64,000 bases of DNA from Kitasatospora sp. NBC_00240 (GTDB lineage: Bacteria > Actinomycetota > Actinomycetes > Streptomycetales > Streptomycetaceae): the NCBI RefSeq assembly GCF_026342405.1, contig NZ_JAPEMU010000001.1, forward strand, positions 6,386,001-6,450,000. The letters are read 5' to 3'. The position numbers and the translations under genes were made by a program. This document shows positions 1-8,978 of this stretch, piece by piece (the first letter of the stretch is position 1; every line of letters starts with the position of its first letter). The notes under the pieces were generated by a model that saw nothing but the letters and a program-made list of their open reading frames with translations, searched no databases and was not told the DNA's origin.

Positions 1-1200
1 CGAGGCGCCCTTGGCGTAGGTGATGCCGTCGAAGTTGAGCTTGGCGTCCTCCAGGTCCCGGATGTCCGCGGTGATCGGGTGGGTGGTCGGGAACTGGTCC
101 TGCCGGTAGGCCCAGGCCTTGCGCTGGTTGGCGAAGGTGGTCCAGGCCGTGCGGTACTTGGTGCCGGCGGCGAGCAGCGCGTACGAGCCCATGAAGTCGG
201 CGAACGACTCCTTCAGCCACAGGTCGTCCCACCAGCGCATGGTGACCAGGTCGCCGAACCACATGTGGGCCATCTCGTGCAGGATGACGTTGGCCCGGCC
301 CTCGTAGGCGGCCTCGGTGACCTTCGAGCGGAAGATGAACTCCTCGCGGAAGGTCACGCAGCCGGGGTTCTCCATCGCGCCGATGTTGTACTCGGGGACA
401 AAGGCCTGGTCGTACTTGCCGAACGGGTACGGGTAGTCGAACTCCTGGTGGAAGTACTCCAGGCCCTGCTTGGTGACGCCGAGGATCTCGTCCGCGTCGA
501 AGTAGGGCGCCAGCGACTTGCGGCAGAGCGCGGAGAGCGGGATCTCCAGGGTGCTGCCGTCGGGCAGTTCGCGGCTGTAGTGGTCGCGTTCGACGTGGTA
601 AGGGCCGGCGACCACGGCGGTGAGGTAGGTCGAGATCGGCCGGGTCGGCGCGAACTCCCAGGTGCGGGAGGTGTCTTCGTCCTTGACGCTGTCGTGGACG
701 GCGTTCGACCAGACGTCCCAGGCGGCCGGCGCGGTCACCGAGAAGGTGAACGGCGCCTTCAGGTCGGGCTGCTCGAAGTCGGCGAAGACCCGGCGGGCGT
801 CGGCCGGCTCGTAGTGGGTGTACAGGTAGGTCTCGCCGTCGGCCGGGTCGGTGAACCGGTGCAGGCCCTCGCCGGTGCGGCTGTACGCGCAGTCCGCCTC
901 CACCTCCAGGACGTTCTCCGCCGCGAGGCCGTCCAGTGCGATCCGGGCGCCGTCGAAGACCTCGGCCGGGGCCAGCTCGCGGCCGTTGAGCCGCACCGAG
1001 CGGACGGCGGGCGCCAGCAGGTCCACGAAGGTGGCGGCGCCCGGCTCCGAGCAGCGGAAGCGGACGGTGGTGCTGGAGCGGAAGGTACCGGCCGCGGGGT
1101 CGGTGGCCGAGGTCACGTCGAGGTGCACCCGGTAGCCGTCCACCTCCAGGATGCCGGCCCGCTGCTGGGCTTCCTCACGGCTCAGGTTCTTGCCCGGCAC
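1..1200 (-). CDS. pepN: Aminopeptidase N (M1 family), C-terminal part outside window
   Basis: Zinc metallo-aminopeptidase that removes N-terminal residues from peptides in the cytoplasm. The first 400 residues are present; the gene runs off the left edge. The N-terminal beta domain is followed by the exopeptidase motif GAMEN (about residues 272-276) and the zinc-binding motif HEMAH at 308-312, so the active-site half is intact. M1 enzymes of this kind are usually about 850 residues, so roughly half is missing from view. The start is a GTG ending at 1200, giving MPGKNLSREEAQ as in actinobacterial PepN. It is divergent from the next gene. Family assignment is secure. Confidence 0.95.
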   Translation of the reverse strand, partial: MPGKNLSREEAQQRAGILEVDGYRVHLDVTSATDPAAGTFRSSTTVRFRCSEPGAATFVDLLAPAVRSVRLNGRELAPAEVFDGARIALDGLAAENVLEVEADCAYSRTGEGLHRFTDPADGETYLYTHYEPADARRVFADFEQPDLKAPFTFSVTAPAAWDVWSNAVHDSVKDEDTSRTWEFAPTRPISTYLTAVVAGPYHVERDHYSRELPDGSTLEIPLSALCRKSLAPYFDADEILGVTKQGLEYFHQEFDYPYPFGKYDQAFVPEYNIGAMENPGCVTFREEFIFRSKVTEAAYEGRANVILHEMAHMWFGDLVTMRWWDDLWLKESFADFMGSYALLAAGTKYRTAWTTFANQRKAWAYRQDQFPTTHPITADIRDLEDAKLNFDGITYAKGAS

Positions 1201-1420
1201 GGCGGTACTCCTTTGTCCGGCTCGCACGGTGGTGCGTTCTGCGGTCCGCGGGCCGCTGGTGGGCGGCCGGCGCTTTCCCGGGCATCCTTTCACGGGCCCG
1301 CCGGTCGGTACCATTGCACAGGCCGGTGGGGGCCGGGCGGAATCAGCGGGCGGGGCGGGGCGTTGGGCCGTTGGGTACTACCCGTGTCCGGAGCCCGACT
1401 CACCGAAGGATCACAAGGCC

Positions 1421-2053
1421 GTGACTGCTGCCGAAGACCGCAAGACCGCCGACTTCTGGTTCGACCCGCTGTGCCCCTGGGCCTGGATGACCTCCCGCTG
1501 GCTGATCGAGGTGCAGCAACTGCGTCCGGTGGACGTGCGCTGGCACGTGATGAGCCTGGCCGTGCTCAACGAGGACAAGGACATCCCGCCGGCCTACCGC
1601 GAGATGCTCGCCGGCGCCTGGGGCGCGGTCCGGGTGTGTATCGCGGCCGCCGAGAAGCACGGCGAGGAGGTGCTGGGCCGGCTCTACACCGAGATCGGCA
1701 CCCGCTTCCACAACCAGGGCCTGCCGCGCGAGCGCGCCACCATCGAGGCCGCGCTGGTCGCCGCCGGCCTGCCGGCCGAGCTGGCGGACGCCGCCGACAC
1801 CGACATCCACGACGAGGCCCTGCGCGCCTCGCACGCCGAGGGCATCGGCCTGGTCGGCGAGGAGGTCGGTACCCCGGTGATCGCGGTCGAGGGCGCGGAC
1901 GGCGAGCGCGTCGCCTTCTTCGGCCCGGTCGTCACCCCGACCCCGCGCGGCGAGGCCGCCGCCCGCCTGTGGGACGGCACCCTGCTGGTCGCCTCCACCC
2001 CCGGCTTCTACGAGATCAAGCGCACCCGTACGGCGGGCCCGTCCTTCGAGTAG
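1421..2053 (+). CDS. Rv2466c-like mycothiol-dependent nitroreductase family (DsbA fold)
   Basis: 210-residue thioredoxin/DsbA-fold protein of the family typified by Mycobacterium Rv2466c, a mycothiol-dependent reductase. The N-terminus carries the active-site segment FDPLCPWAW at about residues 14-22, and the C-terminal half has the cis-Pro type segment VGTPVI. In Rv2466c the active site is CPWC; here the second cysteine is Ala, so a two-cysteine mechanism is not possible and a one-cysteine mycothiol mechanism would be needed. GTG start at 1421, preceded by a GAAGGA ribosome-binding site at 1404-1409. Longer in-frame starts lack such a site. The gene ends in a shared terminator with the convergent permease. 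Confidence 0.85.
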   Translation: MTAAEDRKTADFWFDPLCPWAWMTSRWLIEVQQLRPVDVRWHVMSLAVLNEDKDIPPAYREMLAGAWGAVRVCIAAAEKHGEEVLGRLYTEIGTRFHNQGLPRERATIEAALVAAGLPAELADAADTDIHDEALRASHAEGIGLVGEEVGTPVIAVEGADGERVAFFGPVVTPTPRGEAAARLWDGTLLVASTPGFYEIKRTRTAGPSFE

Positions 2054-2066
2054 GCACGGCAGCGCG

Positions 2067-2115
2067 GCGAAGGGCCCCGGGCCCGTCCGGACCGGACGGG
2101 CCCGGGGCCCTTCGC
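2067..2115. terminator. Bidirectional terminator between convergent genes
   Basis: A 24-bp perfect inverted repeat (2067-2090 and 2092-2115) separated by one base lies between the Rv2466c-like gene and the convergent permease. Its symmetry suits termination from both sides. No T-tract, as is common in high-GC actinobacteria. Confidence 0.8.
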
Positions 2116-2140
2116 CATGCCTTGCGCGGCCCGCGCGCCG

Positions 2141-3574
2141 TCAGGACCGCACGGCGCGGGTGCGGGCGTCGCGGCGCTGCTTGAGGTAGCCGCCCAGCGA
2201 GAGCAGCGCGACCAGCACGCCCGCCGCGTACAGCTGCTCGCGGTTGCCCTCGGTCGTGGTCATCAGGCCGAGGATGGCGACGACCGCCAGCAGCGCGGCC
2301 CAGGTCAGGTACGGGAAGCCCCACATCCGGACGGTGAGCAGCTCGGGGGCCTCGCGCTCCAGCCGGCGGCGCATCCGCAGCTGGACGACGCAGATGAAGA
2401 ACCAGACCACCAGGATGGCCACGCCGGTGGTGTTCATCAGCCAGGTGAACACGGTGTCCGGCCAGAACTTGCCGGCCAGCACGGCGCCGAAGCCGAAGCC
2501 GCAGGAGGCGATCACGGCCAGCCGGGGCACCCCGCCGCTGACCTTCGCCAGGGCCTTCGGACCCTGTCCGCGGGAGACCAGCGAGTACGCCATCCGGGAG
2601 GAGCCGTAGATGTTGGCGTTCATCGCGGAGAGCAGCGCGATCAGGACCACGGCCTCCATGATGGTGCCCGCGCCGGGCACGCCCAGGTGCTGGAGGACGG
2701 TCACGTACGGGCCGTTCTCGACGATCGACGGGTCCTTCCAGGAGACCAGCGTGACGACCAGGGCCATCGAGCCGATGTAGAAGATCGCGATCCGCCAGAC
2801 CGCGGTGCGCACCGCGTTGGCGACGCTGCGCCGCGGGTCCTCGGACTCGGCGGCGGCGATGGTGACCGTCTCCAGGCCGCCGTAGGCGAACACCGAGGCC
2901 AGCAGGCCGACGATCAGACCGCTGGTGCCGTTGGGCAGGAACCCGCCCTGGCCGGTCAGGTTGGTGGTGCCGGGGTTGCCGTCGCCGAGCACACCCAGCA
3001 CGCCGAGCGTGCCGAGGACGAGGAAGGCGACGATCGCGGCCACCTTGACGGCGGCGAACCAGAACTCGAACTCGCCGAAGTTCTTCACAGCGGTCAGGTT
3101 GCTGGCGCAGAAGAAGGCCATGAAGATGCCGACCCAGACCCAGGCCGACACGCCCGGCACCCAGCCGTTCATGATCTTGCCGGCCGCGGTGGCCTCGGCG
3201 GCGACACCGCAGCAGAGCATCACCCAGTACATCCAGCCGCTGGTGACCCCGGCCCACGGGCCGAGCTCCTTCTCGGCGTGCACCGAGAAGGAACCGGAGG
3301 CCGGCCGGGCCGCCGACATCTCGCCGAGCATCCGCATGATCAGCATGACCAGCAGGCCCGAGAGCGTGAACGCCAGGATGATGGCGGGGCCGGCGGCGGC
3401 GATGCCCGCGCCCGAGCCGACGAAGAGACCGGCCCCGATGACGCCGCCGAGGGCGATCATCGAAAGGTGCCGTTGCTTGAGTCCGTGCGCGAGCTGCCGG
3501 CCGTCGGCCGGAGCGGGGGTGGCGGCCGGGGCGGACGTCTCTTCGATCGCCGGTGGCGCGGTGGTACGGGCCAT
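2141..3574 (-). CDS. APC-superfamily amino acid permease
   Basis: 477-residue, about 12-helix integral membrane transporter of the amino acid/polyamine/organocation superfamily, expected to import an amino acid with a proton. The first helix carries the family signature GGVIGAGLFVGSG close to the N-terminus, followed by FTLSGLLVMLIMRMLGEM, and a later AYGGLETVTIAAAE segment matches the conserved substrate-path helix. Start chosen at ATG 3574 (MARTTAPP), because the longer reading adds a non-conserved tail. Divergent from bioY across 278 bp holding a palindrome. Closest in feel to GABA/aromatic amino acid permeases, but the substrate cannot be read from sequence. Confidence 0.9.
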   Translation of the reverse strand: MARTTAPPAIEETSAPAATPAPADGRQLAHGLKQRHLSMIALGGVIGAGLFVGSGAGIAAAGPAIILAFTLSGLLVMLIMRMLGEMSAARPASGSFSVHAEKELGPWAGVTSGWMYWVMLCCGVAAEATAAGKIMNGWVPGVSAWVWVGIFMAFFCASNLTAVKNFGEFEFWFAAVKVAAIVAFLVLGTLGVLGVLGDGNPGTTNLTGQGGFLPNGTSGLIVGLLASVFAYGGLETVTIAAAESEDPRRSVANAVRTAVWRIAIFYIGSMALVVTLVSWKDPSIVENGPYVTVLQHLGVPGAGTIMEAVVLIALLSAMNANIYGSSRMAYSLVSRGQGPKALAKVSGGVPRLAVIASCGFGFGAVLAGKFWPDTVFTWLMNTTGVAILVVWFFICVVQLRMRRRLEREAPELLTVRMWGFPYLTWAALLAVVAILGLMTTTEGNREQLYAAGVLVALLSLGGYLKQRRDARTRAVRS

Positions 3575-3690
3575 GAGGGTGGTCCAGACTGTTCGGATAC
3601 CGGGTGGAGCGGTCCAATATCCGGTGCCACCTCTGCTCATGCCAAGAAACCCGGGCCGGGGCTCAGCATGCGGACCGGATCATGACGACA

Positions 3691-3719
3691 CGTGACCGGA
3701 TCCGTACGGTCCGGTCACG
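3691..3719. promoter_or_regulatory. Inverted repeat in permease/bioY intergenic region
   Basis: 10-bp perfect arms (3691-3700 and 3710-3719, reading CGTGACCGGA and its complement) around a 9-nt spacer that itself contains CCGTACGG. It lies between divergent promoters, so it could be an operator for either gene or a short hairpin. No known consensus is recognised. Confidence 0.45.
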
Positions 3720-3852
3720 GTGGGTGCGCTCGGTCACGCCGATCCCGACAACGGCGCCGGGTGGCCCTTTGTCGGTTTCCCTGACGGTGCCACAGCTGCC
3801 GGACGCGTAGGTTCACAAGGGTTGACCGGCTTCCAGACTGCGGAGATCCCCG

Positions 3853-4464
3853 ATGGCCACTGCCAGCACCACCGCCAGCACCCCGATACGCACCGGCGCA
3901 GTCCTCGCCGACCTGCTGCCCTCGGCGTCCACCCGCCTCGGTGCGCAGGCCCGCGACCTCGCCCTGACGGTCGGCGGCGCCGCCCTCACCGGCCTGGCGG
4001 CCCAGCTCTCGGTGAACGTCCCCGGCTCGCCCGTCCCGGTCACCGGCCAGACCTTCGCCGCCCTGCTGGTGGGCACCGCCCTCGGCGCCCGCCGCGGCAT
4101 CGCCTCGCTCGGCCTGTACCTGCTCGCCGGCATGGCCGGCCTGCCCTGGTTCGCCCAGGGCACCTCGGGCTGGGCGATGCCCTCGCTGGGCTATGTGATC
4201 GGCTTCGTCCTCGCGGCCGGCCTCACCGGCACCCTCGCCCGCCGCGGCGCCGACCGCAGCCCGCTGCGGACCGCCGTCGCGATGGTCCTCGGCACCCTCG
4301 CCATCTATGCCGTCGGCGTCCCGTACCTGGCCGTCGCGCTGCATGTCTCCCTCGCCCGCGCGGCCGAACTCGGCCTGTACCCGTACCTGGTGGGCGACGC
4401 ACTGAAGTCCCTGCTGGCGATGGGGGCGCTCCCGCTGGTCTGGAAGCTCCTCAAGCGCGACTGA
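3853..4464 (+). CDS. bioY: BioY biotin transporter (ECF S-component)
   Basis: 203-residue membrane protein binding biotin as the S-component of an ECF-type uptake system, either alone or with a shared AT module. The hallmark segment GSPVPVTGQTFAALLVGTALGARRG (residues about 57-81) and the following GLYLLAGMAGLPWF are typical BioY, with about six hydrophobic helices. No bioM/bioN genes are adjacent, so it either works alone or uses remote energising subunits. ATG at 3853 with a GGAGAT-like ribosome-binding site just upstream. The 140 bp to rpiB suggest a separate transcript. Confidence 0.93.
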   Translation: MATASTTASTPIRTGAVLADLLPSASTRLGAQARDLALTVGGAALTGLAAQLSVNVPGSPVPVTGQTFAALLVGTALGARRGIASLGLYLLAGMAGLPWFAQGTSGWAMPSLGYVIGFVLAAGLTGTLARRGADRSPLRTAVAMVLGTLAIYAVGVPYLAVALHVSLARAAELGLYPYLVGDALKSLLAMGALPLVWKLLKRD

Positions 4465-4604
4465 GTGCCCCCGGTGCGCCGGTGCGCCCTTGGCGGGCCG
4501 GCGCACGCGGGTTCCCGGCCGGCGGCGAGGCGTCGCGACGGCCCCGCGAGGCACGGCCGAGCCCCTGCCACGGTCGGCCGAGGGCGCATGCCACACTCAT
4601 ACGC

Positions 4605-5090
4605 ATGCGCGTGTACCTGGGTTCCGACCATGCCGGATTCGACCTCAAGAACCACCTCGTCCAGTGGCTGAAGGAGGCCGGCCACGAGCCGGTCGACTGC
4701 GGACCGCTCATCTACGACGCCGAGGACGACTACCCGCCGTTCTGCCTGCGCGCCGCCGAGCGCACCGCCGCCGACGCCGAGGCGCTGGGCATCGTGATCG
4801 GTGGTTCGGGCAACGGTGAGGCGATCGCCGCGAACAAGGTCAAGGGCGTCCGCGCCGCACTGGCCTGGAGCGAGCAGACCGCCGAGCTGGGCCGCGAGCA
4901 CAACAACGCCAACGTGATCAGCATCGGCGGCCGGATGCACACCGAGGACGAGGCGACCAAGTTCGTCGAGATCTTCCTCAACACCCCGTACAGCGGCGCC
5001 GACCGGCACACCCGCCGGATCGAGATGCTCAGCGACTACGAGATCACCGGCGAGCTGCCGCCGGTCCCGGCGCACCACCCGCAGGGCTGA
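4605..5090 (+). CDS. rpiB: Ribose-5-phosphate isomerase B
   Basis: 161-residue enzyme interconverting ribose 5-phosphate and ribulose 5-phosphate in the pentose phosphate pathway. The LacAB/RpiB fold is shown by GSDHAGF (residues 6-12) and the loop GGSGNGE (66-72). Glu72 occupies the place of the catalytic acid (Glu75) in the mycobacterial enzyme, which lacks the Cys of E. coli RpiB. The C-terminal segment NANVISIGGR is also conserved. ATG at 4605 has no ribosome-binding site. A CACACT hexamer ends 7 nt upstream, a near match to the leaderless geometry seen elsewhere in this window. Confidence 0.95.
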   Translation: MRVYLGSDHAGFDLKNHLVQWLKEAGHEPVDCGPLIYDAEDDYPPFCLRAAERTAADAEALGIVIGGSGNGEAIAANKVKGVRAALAWSEQTAELGREHNNANVISIGGRMHTEDEATKFVEIFLNTPYSGADRHTRRIEMLSDYEITGELPPVPAHHPQG

Positions 5091-5503
5091 TTCCGCCGCA
5101 CGACCACGTACGTCCGGCCGGCCGCTCGTCCGCAGCGGCCGGCCGTCACCGTTCCCGGCCCCGGGCCGTTGTCGCCCGGCCGGGCCCCGCGACTGCCGGT
5201 CCGCCTTTCGGCCGCTTCCCGGCCGCGGTTGCCAGGGTCGGGGCAGGTCCCGGGCCGCGGTCGCGCGGCGCCGCTGTGTCGTGCGCCACAGCACCCGCAG
5301 GATCAGGGGGCGTGCGGGCTTCGCCGCGCGCGTCCCGCGCACACCGTGCTTCTCCTCCGCCGGCCCACCCGTCCAAGCCTGTTGACGGAACGGTTGGGCG
5401 GTGCGGCACTCGGCCGAAACCCGTTGGAGCCCGGCAGGAACTCCGGACGGCACCCGCGCACCCCGTCGACGGCGGCCAGTGCCGGTGGATATGGTCGGAC
5501 CCC
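5091..5503. other. 413-bp intergenic region with rpiB terminator
   Basis: Contains a 12-bp hairpin (5115-5126 / 5134-5145, 7-nt loop) that is the likely rpiB terminator. It also has a TATGGT hexamer at 5490-5495, eight bases before the phosphatase ATG, which could be a -10 box. The middle 300 bp is GC-rich and shows no convincing gene on either strand. Confidence 0.5.
5115..5145 (+). terminator. rpiB terminator hairpin
   Basis: 12-bp perfect GC stem with a 7-nt loop, 24 bp after the rpiB stop codon. Confidence 0.65.
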
Positions 5504-6736
5504 ATGGCTGGCAGACCTCCGGGCGCACCGCCCCAGACAACTGCGACGAGGCCCGACGCCGCCCCGGTGGCCACGGACCCCGTCGCGGCCCGGCTGCGCA
5601 AATGGCAGCGCAAGGTCCGTCGCAAACTCCGCACGGCGGGCGTCGACTACTTCCGCGGCGGCGCCGCCGACTGGCCCGTCCTCGGTGCGCTCGCACTGCT
5701 CGTCCCGGTACTGGTGGTGCTCAACATCTGGGCCCCCGCCTGGGCCCCTCCCACCGCTCTCGTCCTGCCGATCCTGGCCGCCGCGCTGCTGCTGCGCCCC
5801 GGCAGTCTGGTGGTCCTCTACGCGCTGGCCGCGGTCGGCCTCTCCGCCGAGTCGGTCATCCACACCGGCGAGCGGGTCGCCAGCGAGAACCCCGACGCCT
5901 ACACCTACGGCGTCACCCCCGGCGCCGCCCTGGTGGTCGGCGCGGCCGGGGTGGCCGGCCTGCTGCTGGCGCAGTTCCGCAGCCGGGTCGGGGTCCCCTG
6001 GTGGGGCGGATCCACGATGCTCTTCGACCTCCGGGAGCGCCTGCGGGTGCAGAGCAGGGTCCCCGAACTGCCGGCCGGCTGGCACGCCGACATGGCGCTG
6101 CGCCCGGCCGGCGGCCAGTCCTTCTCGGGGGACTTCGTGGTCGCCTCCCGTACCGGCCCCGCGCAGCGGGTGCTGGAGGTGGTGCTCGCGGACGTCTCCG
6201 GCAAGGGCATGGACGCCGGCTCCCGGGCCCTGCTGCTCTCGGGCGCCTTCGGCGGCCTGCTCGGCTCGCTGCCCGCGCACGAGTTCCTGCCCGCGGCCAA
6301 CGGCTATCTGCTGCGGCAGTCCTGGGAGGAGGGCTTCGCCACCGCCGTCCACCTGGTGCTGGACCTGGACACCGGCGAGTACGAGCTGCTCTCGGCGGGC
6401 CACCTGCCGGGGATGCAGCGGCTCTCCGGCGCCGGGCGCTGGGAGGTCAAGGAGACCACCGAGGGTCCGCTGCTCGGGATCTACGACGGCGCCAAGTTCG
6501 AGGGTGTCCGGGGCCGGCTGAACCGCGGTGACGTGCTGATGCTCTGCACCGACGGCATGGTCGAGGCGCCCGGCCGGGATCTGTCCGAGGGCATGGACCG
6601 GCTGATGGGGGAGGCGGACCGGCTGGTGCCGGGCGCCGGCCCGACCAGCCGGCACGGCGCGGCGGCCCGGCTGATCGAGACGGTGGCCAAGGACATCAAC
6701 GACGACCGCGCGGTCCTGCTGCTCTGGCGCGACTGA
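5504..6736 (+). CDS. Membrane-anchored PP2C/SpoIIE-type phosphatase
   Basis: 410-residue protein with three or four predicted membrane helices (about residues 60-165) followed by a cytoplasmic SpoIIE/RsbU-type PP2C domain (about 190-410). Phosphatase motifs visible are SGDFVVAS, VLADVSGKGMDAG (metal-binding Asp-Val-Ser-Gly), LLSAGHLPG, VLMLCTDGMVEA and a terminal DDRAVLLLWRD. Such proteins usually dephosphorylate an anti-anti-sigma factor and so control an alternative sigma factor; Streptomyces has dozens. No sensor domain is recognisable and no anti-sigma or antagonist gene is adjacent, so the partner is unknown. ATG 5504 is the chosen start, since upstream in-frame sequence is not conserved-looking. 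Confidence 0.9.
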   Translation: MAGRPPGAPPQTTATRPDAAPVATDPVAARLRKWQRKVRRKLRTAGVDYFRGGAADWPVLGALALLVPVLVVLNIWAPAWAPPTALVLPILAAALLLRPGSLVVLYALAAVGLSAESVIHTGERVASENPDAYTYGVTPGAALVVGAAGVAGLLLAQFRSRVGVPWWGGSTMLFDLRERLRVQSRVPELPAGWHADMALRPAGGQSFSGDFVVASRTGPAQRVLEVVLADVSGKGMDAGSRALLLSGAFGGLLGSLPAHEFLPAANGYLLRQSWEEGFATAVHLVLDLDTGEYELLSAGHLPGMQRLSGAGRWEVKETTEGPLLGIYDGAKFEGVRGRLNRGDVLMLCTDGMVEAPGRDLSEGMDRLMGEADRLVPGAGPTSRHGAAARLIETVAKDINDDRAVLLLWRD

Positions 6737-7432
6737 CCCGGCGGCGACCTGCTCGCAGAACCCGACCACCCGACCGCCCGTCCGCCCGTCCGCCCGTTCC
6801 CCGACCGCCCGGCCCGTGCGCCGGTCTGCCCGCTCGGCTTCCCGCTTCGGCCGATCCCGTCGGCCCTTCGCGTCGGGCGTGACGCCTCGCCGGCCCCCGG
6901 CCTCGCAGAACAGGCGTGGTCGGGGCGCCGCCGACCGCCCCGCACCGGGCGTTCGCCCGGTGCATGTGCCGCTGTCAACCCCTGTTCCGCGGGGCAGCTG
7001 ATCTTCGGCCATTCCTGGCCGGCGGTCAGGGGCGCGCCCGCGCCCCGCGCGCGCTCCCTCGGACCGGCGCCGGCCGGTGCCCCCGCACCGTTCATCCCGG
7101 CCCCGCCGACGATCCGTCAGCACCGCCGCGCTATCGTCTCGGTCGGCGGAAATTCGTCTCACATCGCAGGATCTCGGGCTCCTGCTGCCGGTAACACCTT
7201 TACGCAACCCGCACGGTCGACCACACTGAGTCCGGGCGGGACTGGTTGTGACTCGGGGACTCGGGGGATTGGGGGCGTCAGGTGCGGCGCGGTATGCACC
7301 GTAGGGCCGCCGGGCGCGCCGACCGCGATGCGATCGACCGACTTCCGCCTCGGGACCGTCGGACAGACCGGGGTCCGGCTTCGCACGGAGCTTCTGGGCG
7401 AAGCTCCCAATGAAACGAGGAAGTGAGTCCGG
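6737..7432. other. About 700-bp intergenic region, no gene seen
   Basis: Begins with a low-complexity stretch of repeated CCGCCCGT-like words (about 6769-6802). No reading frame resembles a protein. A TATCGT hexamer near 7132 and the run GACTCGGGGACTCGGGGG near 7252 could belong to promoters of the small downstream gene, but nothing is decisive. The region is long for this genome, so an unrecognised small RNA or long leader is possible. Confidence 0.4.
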
Positions 7433-7627
7433 GTGGCACTCTCCGTCTCCGCGCTGGTCCTGTTCGGCGTCATCTGCATCATCTTCATCCGCAACAAGCA
7501 GCTGAAGATCGGTCACGCGATCCTGGCCGCGCTCTTCGGCTTCATGCTCAACCAGAGCACGGCCGCCAAGCCGATCCAGGACTTCCTCAGCCAGTTGGCG
7601 AAGACCATCTCCGGCGTCGCCAGCTGA
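7433..7627 (+). CDS. Small single-helix membrane protein, unknown function
   Basis: 64 residues. One strong hydrophobic segment at residues 3-19 is followed by RNKQLKIGHAILAALFGFMLNQST and an amphipathic tail, so probably one membrane helix plus a second semi-hydrophobic one. GTG at 7433 with a purine-rich ribosome-binding site (ACGAGGAAG) about ten bases upstream. Monocistronic, preceded by a long upstream region. The family is not recognised. Confidence 0.7.
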   Translation: MALSVSALVLFGVICIIFIRNKQLKIGHAILAALFGFMLNQSTAAKPIQDFLSQLAKTISGVAS

Positions 7628-7669
7628 CCGGTCCGTAGGCCCCGGCGGCCGGGACCGGGCCCGACAGGG

Positions 7670-8455
7670 CTACTGGCCGGCCCGCCGGGCCTGGCGCCAC
7701 CGGCTGAGCAGTCCCCGCGGGCGCACCCGCGCCGGTCCCGTCATGGCCACCGGCGCCGCTTCGGCATGCCCGGGCGCGGCCGGGGACAGGCCCTCCGCGG
7801 TGCTCAGCAGGACGAACATCCGGGCCCAGCACAGCCGTTCGCCACGCGGCCAGTCCAGCGCGCGCAGGGCCGCCGACGCCGCCTCGGACACCTCGCCGTC
7901 GACCCGGACCTCGGCCACGTCGTCGCCCGCCTTGCCACCCAGGAACAGCTTGACGCCGTGGACGGGCGGACCGGTCAGCGCCGGCAGCAGCGCGGGGGCG
8001 AGCGCCGGCAGTACCTGGTGCTCCGACAGCCACCGGGCCAGCCGCTCGTTGCCGAAGCCGAACACCGCCGCCGGCCCCTGGACGGCCTGCCAGCCGGGCA
8101 GTTCCCGGGGCTCGTAGTGGTCGCCGTGCTCGCCGCGTCTCTCCTGCACCTCGACCAGGGTGGCGGCGGTGGTGGTCGCCCACATGCGTACGGCGTTGGC
8201 GAGCTTTTCCTCCTCGGTCTGCCCGAGCCCCGCCGCGCAGTCCCAGACCACGGGGGCGTCGGCCCGGCCGAGCTGCAGCACGAAGCCGAGGTCGACGTGC
8301 CCGGCGCCGTCCTGGCCGGGGTGCTCGCGGACGGCGACGGCCGTCGTCCCGGGGCCGCGGACCACACTGCCCTCGACCGTGAACTCCTGCCCGAACCGTG
8401 CCATCTCCTGGACCACGCTGCGTTGTATGACGTCCAGTCGCTCCTGGGGACGCAC
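7670..8455 (-). CDS. Hypothetical protein, possible DUF6348-type family
   Basis: 261-residue soluble protein, not confidently assigned. Visible features are an opening helix LDVIQRSVVQEMARFGQEF, a central WDCAAGLGQTEEEKLANAVRMWATTTAATLVEVQE, and a later segment PVHGVKLFLGGKAGDDVAEVRVDGE. These suggest a two-layer alpha/beta protein of the kind labelled DUF6348 in Streptomyces genomes, from memory only. The last 35 residues are basic. Starts at GTG 8455 with an excellent ribosome-binding site (TGAGGAGT). Two direct copies of GCTCGAACG (8477-8485 and 8496-8504) lie upstream in its promoter region. Confidence 0.7.
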   Translation of the reverse strand: MRPQERLDVIQRSVVQEMARFGQEFTVEGSVVRGPGTTAVAVREHPGQDGAGHVDLGFVLQLGRADAPVVWDCAAGLGQTEEEKLANAVRMWATTTAATLVEVQERRGEHGDHYEPRELPGWQAVQGPAAVFGFGNERLARWLSEHQVLPALAPALLPALTGPPVHGVKLFLGGKAGDDVAEVRVDGEVSEAASAALRALDWPRGERLCWARMFVLLSTAEGLSPAAPGHAEAAPVAMTGPARVRPRGLLSRWRQARRAGQ

Positions 8456-8576
8456 GGGACACTCCTCACCCTTGAAGCTCGAACGCCCGGGTGGGGCTCG
8501 AACGTACGGTCCGGCATCGAACTGACATCGGACGCCAGCGAGGCTATCGGCCGTGGCCCCGGCCGGGAAACCGTCC

Positions 8577-8978
8577 TCACACGGGCGGCGTCAGCCACTC
8601 CTGGAGTTCCACCAGGTTCCCCTCGGGATCGGTGAGGTGGGCCACCCGCAGGCGCCCCCACTGCACCTGGGGCTCCGCCAGCAGCCTGTGGCCGCGGGCG
8701 ACGACCAGGGCGGCCGTCTCGTCCACACTGTCGACCTTGAGCACGACCAGGGCCCGCGGGCCTCCGGGAGCCGCGGTGTCGAGGGTCCCGGCCGGCAGTG
8801 CCCGGGCGAAGTGCTCCCGCTGTTGCAGGGTCACGGCCGCCGCGCCGGCCGGCGGGCTGAGCTTCCCGTACGGGCCGCTCTCGTCGTCCTGCTGCGGGGT
8901 CAGCCCCAGCACGTCCCGGTAGAAGCGGAAGCAGCTGCCGAAATCGTCCACGAGCAGCCGTACTTGTGTGAGTTCCAT
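8577..8978 (-). CDS. VOC-family (glyoxalase/bleomycin-resistance) protein
   Basis: 133 residues forming one vicinal-oxygen-chelate module pair: strand-helix start MELTQVRLLVDDFGSCFRFYRDVLGL, then a second half ending HLTDPEGNLVELQEW, the usual metal-ligand Glu position. Such proteins dimerise and bind a metal at the interface; reactions range from glyoxalase to antibiotic sequestration, and sequence alone does not say which. Starts at ATG 8978 with GGAGGAA upstream. It lies about 120 bp upstream of the 7670-8455 gene on the same strand and could be co-transcribed with it. Confidence 0.88.
   Translation of the reverse strand: MELTQVRLLVDDFGSCFRFYRDVLGLTPQQDDESGPYGKLSPPAGAAAVTLQQREHFARALPAGTLDTAAPGGPRALVVLKVDSVDETAALVVARGHRLLAEPQVQWGRLRVAHLTDPEGNLVELQEWLTPPV

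Noticed and set aside
79..2184. 701-residue plus-strand frame at the left edge
   Set aside because: Antisense to pepN and out of frame with the Rv2466c-like gene; no recognisable motifs.
6769..6802. CCGCCCGT word repeats as a possible regulatory array
   Set aside because: Simple low-complexity GC sequence without fixed spacing.
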